From assembly GCA_963995525.1 (NCBI GenBank), contig OZ023213.1:39575989-39639988 (forward strand): DNA of 64,000 nt, given 5' to 3'. Made by a program: the position numbers and the translations under genes. The stretch comes from Escarpia spicata. Lineage: Eukaryota; Annelida; Polychaeta; Sabellida; Siboglinidae. This document shows positions 32,328 through 45,400 of the stretch, piece after piece (within the stretch, counting starts at the first letter, position 1; the number at the start of each line of letters is the position of its first letter). The notes beneath the pieces were generated by a model, which did not search any database, was not told the DNA's origin, and saw nothing but the letters and a program-made list of their open reading frames with translations.

Positions 32328-32518
32328 ACTGGCAAAATTCCTGAGAGAATAATCAGCTCAATTCTTGTCTTCATTAACTTCCTCACTAATTGTCTGTACT
32401 TTTGCACTATCCGAATTGTTCCCTCACTGTTTACATTATTCGTCCCTATGTGTACTAGTGTAGACCCTCCCTCGCTATGTCTTAATACATACTCTATCCT
32501 CATTGCCCCCTTAATCAC
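32328..32518 (-). pseudogene. SGNH-hydrolase fragment of a LINE ORF1
   Basis: Reads GGSTLVHIGTNNVNSEGTIR, KYRQLVRKLMKTRIELIIL and SGILPVMEG, which is the G-T-N block III and following strand of an SGNH esterase. It is directly downstream, on the minus strand, of a lysine/glycine-rich low-complexity ORF (32555-32977), like the variable N-terminus of such ORF1 proteins. It is cut at 32328 by the LINE tail. Part of the same domain class as 5293-5520 and 18140-18364. Confidence 0.7.
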
Positions 32519-32554
32519 TGCCTCAAAGTACCTCCTTCTCCGGTTTGCATCTGT

Positions 32555-32990
32555 CTAGTTGTAGTCTTGTTCCCCTGTCTTCTGCTCTCCTGTCACGTTC
32601 TCTTCCGTTCCATTTTTTTCTGACGTTTTTTCTCTTGTCACCTTTCCTCCTGTCATCATCCCTTTCATCGACTTCTCTTCTGTCACATTTATTTTCACTT
32701 CCTTTCGTCCCGTCACCTTTCCTCCCATCGCATTTTTTTCTCTCTTTGTTTTCCTTCCTACCTCCTTCTCTACGGTCACTTTCTCCCCTGTCACCTTCAC
32801 GCCTGTCACGTGTCCAGCCGTTGATTCGGCCAATGTTTCCCCTCCAATCACCTTCCCTCCTCTCTGTCTCCTTTGCTCAGCCTTCTTGCCACTACTCTGC
32901 TCCTTCAGTCTCACAGTATTCCCAACTCTCTCCCTGTCGTCTCTCTCCCTTACACCTGTCTCCTTGCTGTTTCTCAATAGTTATCTCTTC
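32555..32990 (-). other. Lys/Gly/Glu-rich degenerate repeat ORF
   Basis: 140 codons on the minus strand built from an imperfect 'GGKVTGEKVT' motif, matching a pyrimidine-rich degenerate repeat (TGTCACCTTTCCTCC type) on the plus strand. Likely the low-complexity N-terminal part of the LINE ORF1 whose esterase piece lies at 32328-32518; it may equally be just a repeat that happens to be open. Confidence 0.45.
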
Positions 32991-33049
32991 AATATCCTTC
33001 CACGTGTTTTCCGAAATTTTTGCACCGGTATTCACAATGAATTGAGCTC

Positions 33050-34250
33050 AAGATTTTCTCGACAACGTAGAGAAATTTTGACGTATGTTGTATGATGTAT
33101 AAAAGACATCTACATATTTACGTAAAATGAGACGCAATTTGTAGACTTTCACTGGCAACCTAACTTTGACCCTTCATTAGACGTCTAAAAAGACATATTT
33201 TAGATGTAACTTAAAACATATTTTCCCAAATGGGATATATAATTGACTAACATTATACTAATATGCATTATGTTTCGATTTATAGTCATGAGTATTTTCC
33301 CTTCTGTACCAATTTTACCCGTGTGTCCCCCACGCGATGACCGCAGTCATGACGTAGGTATAAGGATTAGTTCCGTTCCTTCTTAATCACTGACACGTCC
33401 AATATTCGGTCATGTCGACGATTACCCGGTAGGTTGCAGCACACGATTAATTGATGCAACATAATTCAAACGTGCAAGACCACCTAATTCTGGTAGCTAC
33501 AGCATACATATGCATACAAGTCAATTAATAGAACGTGTCGAATACTGGAAAGGAGAATGAAAAAGTAGATGCGTAATTATTCTAGCAGGATCTTCTTTTT
33601 CAGATGGTTCAACACGTGCTGCCACCTTTCGGTCTCTTGCAGACTTCATGCATTCATCGATTACCCAGTGACCTGAAACTTGCGTTGCGAGAGTTGTCTA
33701 GACCTAGGGCTTTCTGCTTTACAGTAATTGTTTGAATTTAACAGGGTGAGCACATTGATTAAACACTACAGTTGTAGAAAATAATAGTAAAATATAATGC
33801 TACTATGTTGTCAGCCTTGTAGCGTGAGCGGTAGGCGATGTCTAGACTACAGACGTGTGTTATTGTGGCTATTTGTGCCAATGGCATGCATGTCCCATGG
33901 CCATGATTGATAGTGTTTCGCGTGCATGTTTCAAGGTCGGACAATCAGTCACATCCAGAAATGCAGCCTAACTCGGCTGGTGTGATGCAACATTGGGCCC
34001 GCGGGCCGCTGCAAAGTCTTGTAAACGGGAAGTGTAACGCGAATAAGTCGACCATCGCGACTATAAAATAATAAACAATACAATATAATTATTATCACGA
34101 GCAAATCTGACAATGTCAATTTGGTTGTGACTGTGTTAGTGTGTAGATTGTGTTTGACTGTGTTTGTTGTGTCGCAGTCACTGTCAATCACAAACCAAGT
34201 CCAAGGCAATGCCAATGCCAATGGTGGTTGGCAGTGCCAGTGACAAGTCA
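33050..34250. other. No recognisable gene
   Basis: Nothing coding is supported on either strand. A 61-codon minus ORF at 33759-33944 and the long ORF at 33949-34509 have no domain. Confidence 0.5.
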
Positions 34251-34259
34251 TGACCCGTG

Positions 34260-34450
34260 CATGATTATGTTGTTCACTGCCGTATTTAGAGGGGGGCGAG
34301 GGGGCGGTCGCCACTCCCCCCAAGGCAATGGTGGCAGCTGCCCCCTTCCCCAACAGTCGATCGGCAGCTGTCAGCTCTGTTGTGCGCTGGACAGGGCAGT
34401 ACTCGCCCGTTTTTGCCCCCTCCCCCCAATAAAAAATCCTGGATATGCCG
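34260..34450. repeat. GC-rich interspersed repeat, likely transposon-derived
   Basis: A locally G/C-rich block starting CCGTATTTAGAGGGGGGCGA and ending AAAAAATCCTGGATATGCCG stands out from the AT-rich flank. Its ends (TATTTAG plus G-run, and AAATCCTGGAT) look like those of widespread short interspersed elements. There is no second copy in this window to prove it. Confidence 0.4.
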
Positions 34451-34787
34451 CAGGTGTTGTTATAGCTACCTGCAGTGGCTATTCTGACATTTATTATTCC
34501 ATAATCCATATTGCCATTTCGAGCATTTTAATAAAGCTTGTAACATAAAAAAATGTGAACAAAGACATGCAGTCATTGCATCTGATTAACATGCAATGAT
34601 TTTAAAACAATTAAACTTCAATATGTATATATACAACATTAAAATGTGTTATTATTAAACTTGTTTTAAAGACTGTCAACCAATTTAACTGTCAATATAC
34701 ATGTTCAATAAAATGCATGAACCTTGAGTTAGAGCCTGTCATGACCCTATTACTACTAACCTTTCAGTGCTTCCTCCTCTGGTCACC

Positions 34788-37743
34788 ATGGCACTCCAGT
34801 CCAAGCTCCTGCAACTTCTTCCCCCGGAGTACGGCTATGTCATCTTTGCCGGCGTTGGCAGCACATTTGTCAACATGTGGCTGGCCATAAACGTCGCCCG
34901 TGCTCGCAAACGCTACGACATACCAGTAAGTTCAGTCACGCTTAGCAGTCTCATTCTTATTTCATACACAGCTATCCTGACTATAAAGTTAACAAAATAT
35001 CTGCACATTGTTCCAGGAATATTACAGTGTTATTTATGCTACACGTTTACTCTTAAATAAGGCAGAGGTTCAACTATTTAAATCAGAAAATGTGACAGGA
35101 ATCACAGAATGTGTCATCAAAAATGATGAGTGTGATTTTAATGAGTTGTGTGTTTTGCTTGTAGTTGCCTATCATGTACAGCCCAGAAAATGGACAGTTT
35201 AACTGCATCCAGCGAGCACATCAGAACGCGTAAGTACGGCTACATATGACGTCAACAGTATATGTGCAATATCAGCAAATGTGTTGTCTTGCTTTATAGT
35301 CATGTTGTTTCAGGAAAAATTGAAAATATAAATAAATAAACATTTACTTATTTTGTTAAGATATGTAAAATCTCACTCTTACCCTTGTCTAGCCTTGTCT
35401 ATGTATTCACATGATTTTGTCCAGATCCAATGATATTATCAATGTTATAGTTAGAAAATAGTTATACTAATAATGGCATATTGTTGTAATCATCATATTT
35501 TTACCATGATAACTCGCATATGACACACACATGATCTAATTTCAAGAATTCCTGAATATGGTAGCTGAAGGAATTCAATGGAATTGGCAAGTGTTTTCAT
35601 AATTCTTCTTTATTTTGTATTCATGACTATTATTTACGATTCCGCAGCTTGCATAAGTAACCCAATAACAGTCCAGGAAAGTGCACAATGTATCACCTGC
35701 ACAATTTTGCTATGTTTGTAAAATACCATAATTTGTTGCTTGTAGAGTGGAGAACACTCCCCAGTTCCTGTTTGTCTTGTTGGTCGCTGGACTCGAGTAT
35801 CCGGTAAGTTTCATAATTTAAATGACCTTGTCTGCTCCATTTCCCGGAATAATCCTCATTAATTAGATTACCCCTGGTATATTGCAACACAAATGGACGG
35901 ACGTTGGCTGAATTAAATTGTACTTTGTCCCACTTGCTATCCTTGCTGGTCTTGATTGTGGGAACCAAGCGAAATGAGACAATAGGAAGTTGCAGTTAGG
36001 CCATTAGCCCTGCCTGCCTCTGCAATAACTTATGTTAACATGTGAATGCTGTGTATTAAATTTGTTCAAATGTTACATGGGCAAAACAATGTATTGTAGG
36101 CGATTAGAGGGTTGGGATATTTTAGAATGAGACTGTTTAACCTCCTTTTAAACCATCCTGTCCACAATAATTGTTATGTTTTTATTGTTTACATTATTGT
36201 CTAAGATAATTATTGCAACAGCACATTGCTCATTTGTGTGTTTCTGCTATGAAATGCAAACTGTCAGCAGAATGTTATATTGGCAGTTTCCGCAATGACA
36301 GTGCATCTTCATTTGTTTGTAAACCCATCAAGATGTTAAGAATAAATCAGTAACAAATAAATGTAAATGAAAGTTATAATGAGTAAGAAGGTATAGTTGT
36401 TTAGTGGGGGGAATGAATCCAAGTTTCTATTCCTGTCCGAAAGATCTGAGTATGTATAATATTGATTACCAGAGTTTGGCAGTAAAACAGGCTTTACACT
36501 GCCTGACTGCCATCTGTCCAAAACATTTAAATAAAAAATGTCCTTAATACACAACTATAAATTTGAAACGTTGCTGTGCATTTCAAATTTATAGTTGTGT
36601 ATTAAGAAAAATTGTTATTTAATTATTCTTTCTACTTGATATGCATTATCATGCCCGAAGCATGTTTTTGATATCTGAAACCAATGCTGTGTTGGTGTGT
36701 TCATATTTAGTGGTAATGTTTTGTGTTTTCAGAAAACAAGTGCTGCTGCGGGTCTGATCTATCTTGTCGGAAGAATCGCTTTTGCCCAGGGATACTACAC
36801 AGGCAGTGAGTATATGTCTACAAGTTGCACTTTGTTATTTGTGTAGGTAATTTTGTCAAGAACATTTTATACTCCATTACTAGAATCTCGTGGAATTTGT
36901 ACTGAATTTTTATAATATTGTGTTATAGGTAATGTTGTTTTGAATTAATGTAAGCTGTTGCTTAAATGAACAAGTATTACAAAAATTGTAAGTTTGTAAT
37001 ACTAAATCTAATTGGTGGACTTTGTTTAAAATGAGTTTGTATTATTGTTGATATGTTGATGCGATTGTCTAATTACAGAATAAACCATGTCAGTGTGGGG
37101 ATGCACAGCCTCATGTAAACACGGTGTTTGTACTTGCTAAAATGGTTGCAATTTGATTACTTATTCTGAGAATAGCTTTAATGTTAAAATTAATTTCAAG
37201 TTCGTTGATGTCATAACACCATGCTGGAAGTTGTCACATGATGCCAGAAACAGAACAGTTCAGTTTGATACTTTAAGAAATGAGCAAGAATGTGATGATA
37301 GCTCCATCAAGCATAACTATAGACCCTGATATGATCAATGTTGATTTTACTGATAGGATATACAATATTTACCTATATATAAACAAAATATTATTGAAAT
37401 TGGGCATACAAATATAATTTTTCAATACGTTGCCAATTGGTAGATCATACGGCAATGCTCAAAGAAATTGATGTAAAAAGATACACTTACAGTGCTCCTA
37501 ACTTAGCATATTAATATAGAGATGTCACAGAGCAGAATACCTGTCCATGTGTTTAAAACACTGATGTTGTAAACAGTATGTTTACATAATGTAATGACAA
37601 CTAAATAAAATGATAATGGCGTTTCAGCGCCTGGCAACCACAAGTACGGCTGCATGATCTCCACTGTTGGTATGCTTGCCCTCGTGGCAAACACTGTCTG
37701 CATTGCTGCCCGCAAACTTGGCATCTGTTCCTGCTCTCGATAA
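34788..37743 (+). CDS. MGST3: Microsomal glutathione S-transferase 3
   Basis: MAPEG-family membrane enzyme of the ER and mitochondrial outer membrane, with glutathione-dependent peroxidase and, in mammals, leukotriene C4 synthase activity. Five exons: 34788-34925, 35165-35229, 35746-35803, 36733-36805, 37628-37743, all with GT-AG borders and matching phases, giving 149 aa (human is 152). The protein starts MALQSKLLQLLPPEYGYVIF, TM1 continues to AINVARARKRYDIP; exon 2 gives PIMYSPENGQFNCIQRAHQN, the family's glutathione-binding signature region; exon 3 FLFVLLVAGLEYP; exon 4 GLIYLVGRIAFAQGYYTG; exon 5 CMISTVGMLALVANTVC ending CSCSR and TAA. Four membrane segments as expected. The ATG has a strong context (CACCATGG). 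A TTTCAG just upstream (34766) suggests a 5' UTR exon further left. Confidence 0.95.
36543..36606. ncRNA. Perfect 26-bp hairpin in MGST3 intron 4
   Basis: Arms 36543-36568 and 36581-36606 are exact reverse complements over 26 bp, starting CTTAATACACAACTATAAAT, around a 12-nt loop (CGTTGCTGTGCA). It lies in the intron before exon 4 of MGST3. The size fits a small intronic hairpin RNA or miRNA precursor, but perfect pairing also fits a young palindromic repeat. Typing as ncRNA is tentative. Confidence 0.3.
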
Positions 37744-37914
37744 ACGCTGCAGCACCTCATCCAGGAAAGTGGGTACCGTATTGGAATCATTGCAAATGTC
37801 TCATCAAGTTATATTTTCATTTGTTCCTTATCACAGGCGGTTGTTATCTTTAGATTATATTAAAATTGTATTTGTTTTCTTCATTGATAATTTATTTTCT
37901 GTAATAAGATGGTA
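37744..37914 (+). other. Start of MGST3 3' UTR
   Basis: Follows the TAA at 37741-37743. An ATTAAA at about 37857 could act as a poly(A) signal; more typical AATAAA hexamers occur at 38981 and 39215, beyond the MITE. Which is used cannot be told from sequence. Confidence 0.45.
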
Positions 37915-38520
37915 CAGTTGAACCACAATTACAATCAACTCAGTAATACAGTCACCTCACAATTAAGGTCACCGTAGGGCAGTCCCCTAGTATTCCCGTA
38001 ACAGTAAAGTACAGGTAAATACTCCCCCTAATACAGTCACCTCAAAATTAAGGTCACCTTAGAATAGTCCCCTATTATTCCCATAACAGTAAACTACAGG
38101 TAAATAGTCCCCCTAATACAGTCACCACAATTAAGGTCACCCTAGAATAGTCCCCTATTATTCCCATAACAGTAAACTACAGGTAAATAGTCCCCCTAAT
38201 ACAGTCACCTCACAATTAAGGTCACCCTAGAATAGTCCCCTATTATTCCCATAACAGTAAACTACAGGTAAATAGTCCCCCTAATACGATCACCTCACAA
38301 TTAAGGTCACCCTAGAATAGTCCCCTATTATTCCCATAACAATAAAGTACAGGTAAATAGTCCCACTAATAGTCATCTCACAATTAAGGTCACCCTAGAA
38401 TAGTCCCCTATTATTCCCATAACAGTAAAGTACAGGTAAATAGTCCCCCTAATACAGTCATCTCGCTGTTCAGGTAATTTTTGCTTATTCCCGAGTGTCC
38501 TTAATAGTGAGGTTCCACTG
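37915..38520. mobile_element. TA-flanked MITE with an internal 85-bp array
   Basis: The left end CAGTTGAACCAC (from 37915) and the reverse complement of the right end, CAGTGGAACCTC (ending 38520), form short terminal inverted repeats, each bordered by TA, as for Tc1/mariner-type MITEs. Inside are about six copies of an 85-bp unit (ACAATTAAGGTCACC ... AATAGTCCCCTATTATTCCC ... CTACAGGTAAATAGTC). It lies 170 bp after the MGST3 stop. A related single end occurs near 52240-52320 (CCTCTCGATTAAGGTCACCT). Confidence 0.75.
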
Positions 38521-41500
38521 TAGTTGTAACACTTTAAAAATCTATTTCATTTTTTGTTTCAGAAATCTCCATTGATGTGCTATCACACTGGTAGAGTATT
38601 GGTTGATGCATTACAATTGATGAACTTTTGATGCATCAGTATTTGAACTTGTAGACATATTTAAACACACATTTAATGTATACCATTTAATACAAGATGT
38701 ATAGTATTATAGTTATTTACAATATCACTGGTGAAAGTTCTTTAACAATTTACAGTATTTACAATGCATCACATGTCTTTACACATGTGTAAATTACTTG
38801 CAGACATTAAAGAACGAGGATTGTTATTAATCAAATTTAGAAATTGTTTACAAGGGATAGTTACATCAACTGTTACCATAATGTTAATGAAGGTGAAACT
38901 TTGTCGAGTTATATATTAATATTTATTACATAATTAAAAAATTTCTGGAGCGAACATATAAATTAGTGATCAAACAAATGAATAAAACATCAAATTTAGC
39001 AGTGAACTGCATTGTTTTCTGTAGACATTTCTATTAAAAGGGCATAATATTGTACAAATGCTTGAGCAATGCAGATATTTTGTTGCGATTGGTTGTACGT
39101 ATTTTTATTTGCACCCTCGATAAGTTTCTGCTTGGGTGGTCTATACACGTTTTGAGCATGATATATGTAATCCTTATGTAGTTTGTTTTTTATGTATCGT
39201 TAATCTAGTCACTGAATAAAATGGAGATTACATGTATCTAGTTTGTTGGCATCTTATAGCACTGGCCTGTGTATTTATAACAAAACTAGAAGTTGAGGTG
39301 CGCTGGTTGTTGGATGAACATGATAACATGTTTTCTTTGCAAAGTTGTTGACAGAATTTAACCTAGCAGAATCATGTTTAACAAGATTGACACCCATAGT
39401 TTACTCTCGATGGCAGGTGTGTGTAACTGAACTAGCCATTAATTTTATTAGAAATTAAATGACCAGGACGGAATAATTCCCTATGCGTGACAAAAACAGA
39501 ATCACATGCACAAACAATAATGTCATGCAAATCAACAGGTTATCTGGAAAAAACAAGAAAAAAACGATCTACAAGTTGAAAATCAGTTGATATAAAATCA
39601 CCAAATGAACTCCAGACACAAGTGTTCTTTTAAAAAAGTCGGTATGAAACAGTTTTATTTTGTACACACAGAAATGACGGTGTGTGGATGTCAATTGGTT
39701 TACTTGTCCAGTAGTGGAAGAACCCGGGGGTAGGTAGAGAGGTAAACAAACAATACCTCACACTGACAGTGTTTAACAGCTTCTCAATGCACACACTTCA
39801 GTCGGCCAAATTTTTTATCTAACGACTGGAAATTAATTTCTGGAGTAGATCACGTTTATTTTTGACTTGCTTTTTATGATGTAAAATTATCCGACATGCT
39901 TAATTTACATGGTGCATTGTGCTAGTTATATCAAACTTGGTTATATTATCATAATAAAGATTTCAGACGACATCTACAAAACAATGTTCTTCTAGCAGGA
40001 AAACCATTTCTTGACTACACAAACATATTCTGTAACAAAATATCATGAAAAAAGACCAAAACAGTAATGACTGGATGCGTCATATTGCAGATACCCCAAA
40101 GGTAACGTCTTTATCAGCCACTCTGGACTATGTCATAACTTATTCTGTGCAACATCATGAATTTGTGTACTATGTCACAAATGTGTGTGTACAACATCAC
40201 AACTACATGTGTACCACGTCATCAACAGGTGCTTATACTGTCATCATTATGTGCATTACATCATAAGCATGTAGATGAACCTACAAGGGAGTGTTCTGTG
40301 CACTACAGGTAGCCACGGTAGTAGTTTGTCTGCAAGTCTCCTTTTCCTCGTCTCGTTGACCACACATACTGTCCCTTTGCCACATGTGCCTAGTGCAGAC
40401 AACCAGAGAAAATAAAGCCTGTAGCTCATCTTTTACACGGTAATCATAAAAGATCAGGGCAAGATGTTTGGATGACAGGATAAACAGAACAGTAACATGA
40501 CACGTATTGTCCACTGATTTTACACACTATTTACACATCCTAAAAATGAACCAGAGCAAAAAATCTGACATGTTGACTTTCAAATCCAGTAAACTGTTCA
40601 CTGGATTTGAAAATTGAAAAGTGGATTAATATTAAATTCCATAAATGTATTCCCGCAGACTGTACATTGACAGCTGTCGCACAGATTAAACAGCCATCTT
40701 GTTAGACAAATCTGATCAATTATTCAGTTGGTCTGTGGGGTAGTGCTTGAAAGACAGCACAACAAACCTGTGTTTGGTGGTACAGATCACCTAGCAACGT
40801 ACAACTCGAGTGTAATTTTCCTTGAACAACCAACTCCTGCAAATCTATGCCAAAGTACCATCAGGTGAAGCTCATGAATATTCAAGACTCCATGGTCGAC
40901 AGCCGTGAGCCAACTCGCATGCAGCAGTATGCAAATGTGACTTCACATTAGCCGACAGTTCACATCTGTATTCACATTCTAAATAATCCTCAATGTGAAT
41001 ATGTTCAATAACCAAAAAACGTAAGGTGCCTTACTGACACAGCTTTGTATGTTCTCCTATGAGTGCATACTGGCATTGAGCTATCTCATACCAGTACGGG
41101 CACCATCAACAATCCACAATCATGCATACAATAACTTTACCGTGAAATTCTCTCTCCAGTAGGCTATGTTTGCTGCTTATACAAACATGACAAGTCACAT
41201 GTAATACCCAAACTGCATCTGCGCGAGACTGGCTCAACATAAACATTAAATGCTGTCAAATGTAAGCCGACAAATCTGTCACAGAAGACCTGCCCCTCTC
41301 TTTCCAGAAATATCTCAATTTTCTCCAACTGCGTCTATTATTTTAATTTAGTGTCACATCAAACGTTGGCTGCACGTAAAACCTACTCCCCATGGTAACT
41401 GTACTCCAAGTAAACTACATTACACGTTTACATTTTGATAATGTAACGTCATACAACTGTAGTTAAAACCTTGTAAATGAAAGCTGGATTCAGAGAATAG

Positions 41501-42370
41501 AAAGACTTACTAATGTTATGCTGATATATGAAGATATTCTCGAAGTTGGCGTGACGTCATGATCATGTAATTCAACCAACGATGGGCAAAAATTACAACA
41601 GTCGTGTGAAACATAATTGATTGCATAACTATTAAATCCGACTTTAGCTAAAAAGGGCTCCCTATAAATGACACGAAATCTGCAGCTACTGAATTGATAA
41701 GAACTGGTTATCCATATAGCTGGGGTACATCACTACTGACAAGTCAAAACAACCAAAGTTAGTTTGGCAGCATTCATCAGAGGTCGCTACAGTCTCATTA
41801 GACGTCTGCGTTTTTGCAGCAGTAGTCGTTATGGCCGAGGATCCACACTATTACACAAACTTATAAAACACAATAACAGACTTGCACTGTTTTGACTAAT
41901 CAACAGTGTACAAAGGGTACAATTAAAGGGTTTCACGGCAAAACGCGATATATCCATTTTCATTGAGAAAAAGTCACTTTTGTGCTCCATCGTCAAAGTT
42001 TAAATAACAACTTGTCAATTAAGTTGATATATATTTAGAATCCCAAATCAGATAATGGTGGCAAACTCAGAAATATTTGTTAACCGTTTGTTACGCAAAA
42101 TGTGATTTTAAATGCTTTCGTTATCAAAAAGCTGTATATTCATAGAGCACATGCATTATTCCGCGTAGCTACATGTGGGGCATGACGGTGCTGATTGACT
42201 GAAAATGAATATATCGTGTTTTGATCAAAAAGACAGATGGTGCTTATCGTGTTTTGAAAACAAACGCTCTACTGTGCACGTTGTTTCATGGGGATTTATT
42301 GCATTTTTGTATAAATTAGATAGATAGCTCAACATGTTTAATCCTGGTTTGGGCAAAATTTTTAAATTGG
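38521..42370. other. Convergent intergenic region
   Basis: Between the 3' ends of MGST3 (plus) and NAA25 (minus). It holds candidate MGST3 poly(A) signals (AATAAA at 38981 and 39215), a fragment of the LINE 3' tail at 39376-39425 (TTTAACAAGATTGACACC), and AT-rich sequence. A 73-codon ORF at 40045-40266 consists of degenerate ACATCA-type repeats. I see no further gene. Confidence 0.5.
39376..39425 (-). mobile_element. Fragment of the LINE family's 3' end
   Basis: GTTTAACAAGATTGACACCC followed by TTTACTCTCGATGGCAGGTG matches the 3' terminal sequence of LINE copies B, C and D (for example 24777-24830). Only about 50 bp remain. Confidence 0.65.
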
Positions 42371-42372
42371 CA

Positions 42373-42378
42373 TTTATT
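42373..42378 (-). terminator. Candidate poly(A) signal of NAA25
   Basis: AATAAA on the minus strand, about 97 nt after the NAA25 stop codon at 42475; a second AATAAA is at 42295-42300. Confidence 0.5.
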
Positions 42379-42474
42379 GCGTTTTGCCCTGAAAGCCTTC
42401 AGTTACAAACACACATGCAACCATGATCTGATGAGCCACACGCAGGTGTGTGTCGTGCTTGACCGATGCACAGA

Positions 42475-45400
42475 TCACAGTTTGAGCATGTTCAGGTACT
42501 GCAGTTTGCGCTGCATCAAGGCACGAATCTCGTTGCCGGGGACAACAAATATCTGTCCCATCTTCTTCCGCAATGTCTCCTCAGCTTCCTGGTCCATCTG
42601 CAACACATTCACATGACTATACTGTCATTTAAAAACAACAAAGATAAGTTGTTGTATAGCACAGCATCTGGTCCTTAGGTGTTGTGCTGTCTAAACAAGG
42701 CTTCTTTGTATTACGGGATACAGTTCCCATGGGTTGAGCAATAAAACACTACAAATGGTCCACATTTTATGAAGGATATTCAAGACTCTCTGGTTTCTAT
42801 TTAAACATCTATACATTAATACGCTAACTTGGGATGATTGAGACAGTGAGGTCCACTTGACCCTCTCTATGTCCATTCACTTCCTTGGACTATTAACTTG
42901 GGATGATCGAGACACTGAGGTCCACTTGACCCTCTCTATGTCCATTCACTTCCTTGGACTATTAACTTGGGATGATTGAGACACTGAGGTCCACTTGACC
43001 CTCTCTATGTCCATTCGCTTCCTTGGACCATTAACTTGGGATGATTGAGACACTGAGGTCCACTTGACCCTCTCTATGTCCATTCGCTTCCTTGGAGCAT
43101 TAACTTGGGATGATTGTGACACTGAGGTCCACTTGACCCTCTCTATGTCCATTCACTTCCTTGGACCATTAACTTGAGATGATTGTGACAGTGAGGTCCA
43201 CTTGACCCTCTCTATGTCCATTCACTTCCTTGGACTATTAACTTGGGATGATTGACACACTGAGGTCCACTTGACCCTCTCTATGTCCATTCGCTTCCTT
43301 GGACCATTAACTTGGGATGATTGAGACACTGAGGTCCACTTGACCCTCTCTATGTCCATTCGCTTCCTTGGAGCATTAACTTGGGATGATTGAGACAGTG
43401 AGGTCCACTTGAACCTCTCTATGTCCATTCGCTTCCTTGGAGCATTAACTTGGGATGATTGAGACAGTGAGGTCCACTTGACCCTCTCTATGTCCATTCA
43501 CTTCCTTGGACCATTAACTTGGGATGATTGAGACACTGAGGTCCACTTGACCCTCTCTATGTCCATTCACTTCCTTGGACCATTAACTTGGGATGATTAT
43601 GACAGTGAGGTCCACTTGACTCTCTCTATGTCCATTCACTTCCTTGGACCATTAACTTGGGATGATTGAGACACTGAGGTCCACTTCACCTTCTCTATGT
43701 CCATTCGCTTCCTTGGACCATTAACTTCTAACGTATTTCATAAAACACAAAGGCAATTACACAGAGTTATAAACTCATGTGTTTGTGATATGCTATGCTT
43801 TTTAGAGGGTATTTCTCCTTCATGGGAGAAACATTCTCCTCCAGAGGGCACCACTATAACATAGATACCATAATAGTCATAACTGACGCCCTTTATTTGT
43901 AGCTCCATGTGTGGATGTAAGCTAGGTACATTATTGTAATGAGGGCACACGGAACAATCAATTACAAATGTAATAAAACAGCATTACGCAGCAGGACAAC
44001 GTCTCACCAGTAGTGGCATGTCAGTGAGCTTGAGTTGGTTCAGTCGAGCAACAAGTGACTCGGTCTGCATCTGCTCACAGAGGGCAGCACATACACTCTC
44101 CATGCACTTCTTGAGACACGTCACCATGTCGTTGACACGAGCAAATGTTGCAGGCTGAAATACATCAAGAAAGCCATTCAATGGTATAGCAAAACTTAAC
44201 AATGGCAGATATTCGGTAATGTTTCCCTCTAAGTATTAGGTCAGTTGGAAATATATGCCACCGGCATTTAGACTTACTGTTTTTGCAATGTTTAATCACC
44301 TTATCTCCCTTCTATATCGAGCCATCTGTTGACGACTTCAATATGGTTTACCAGTTTTGAGATTGTGGAATATTTTGTTATTTTGACATACCTCTGAGAA
44401 TGATTTCTGAGGATTTAGGTGCAAGTTTTCTTATTTTGGATAGCATATTCAAGTGTTGACGAGGTAAAAAACCAAGACATGTCTGTATGAAACTGCATTT
44501 CCACTTTAAATCTTCGGTGGTCTATTGTTCTAATAATGATTCCTGCATGTGCCTGTACATCATGTGTAGTGGTTCTTCTTAGTTGCGATTTTCACCCCCA
44601 ACATTCCCGACGATACAAGCGCTACAGAAGTCTACTAAGCATTGGAAAATGTTTAATTAATCATAAACAAACAATTAAAAAACCATAAACACAAAATAGA
44701 CACTTGACAAAATGGCTTACTGGAGACGACGTCTCCTTCTTCTTCTTCTTCCCGCGTTTTGTCATCGCTGCCTTGACAGGCTTCAGAAGGATGTGACAGA
44801 CTCCCACCAGTAGCACAGCATGGGACAGAGTCTAGAACAGGAGACAAGGCCAGGTAACACATGTAGGGGGAATCTTTACATGTGTAAAAATGGTGCGATC
44901 AAGGACTAATCTAGGATAGGATTTGTGCTCCTCAAGATAAATACATCAATGCATACTTCCGCCTTTGCTTGGATTAAAGTGAGATTGTCTGTTCTGTTCT
45001 CGGAGTGGTAATTATTAGCAGGAAGTTTGCTGAACGAGTCGTACTTTGACCCACTTTGCGGTCCTGAGTGTAGGAATCACCCAACTTCAAAAGTTGTTCC
45101 AGGTGGGTACGCAGACTTCCACAATAACTACCAACACCTACTGGTACTTTGTGCAATGGTGACTGCTTACTATTTCAATGTATTCTTTATAATTTAACAT
45201 TTTTGGGGTAAAACTTTCAAACTGCAAACAACATCTTAGGCTTATTAAATGCTATTTGGTAGGCAGCAGACCGTCAACAGGCTTATTGTAGTATTAAGAA
45301 CATTATATAAAAATACAAACAGACAATCTTGCTTTAAACTATAATAATAGACTGAAAAATAATATAGAACAACTGTAATTTTATCATATATTTTATGAAA

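Noticed and set aside
32545..33045. Ser/Pro/Leu-rich plus-strand ORF that looks like a secreted or membrane protein
   Set aside because: It is the complement of a pyrimidine-rich degenerate repeat; the minus frame next to the esterase fragment is the more likely original.
35693..35968. Minus-strand ORF inside MGST3
   Set aside because: Overlaps an exon and intron of a well-supported plus-strand gene and shows no domain.
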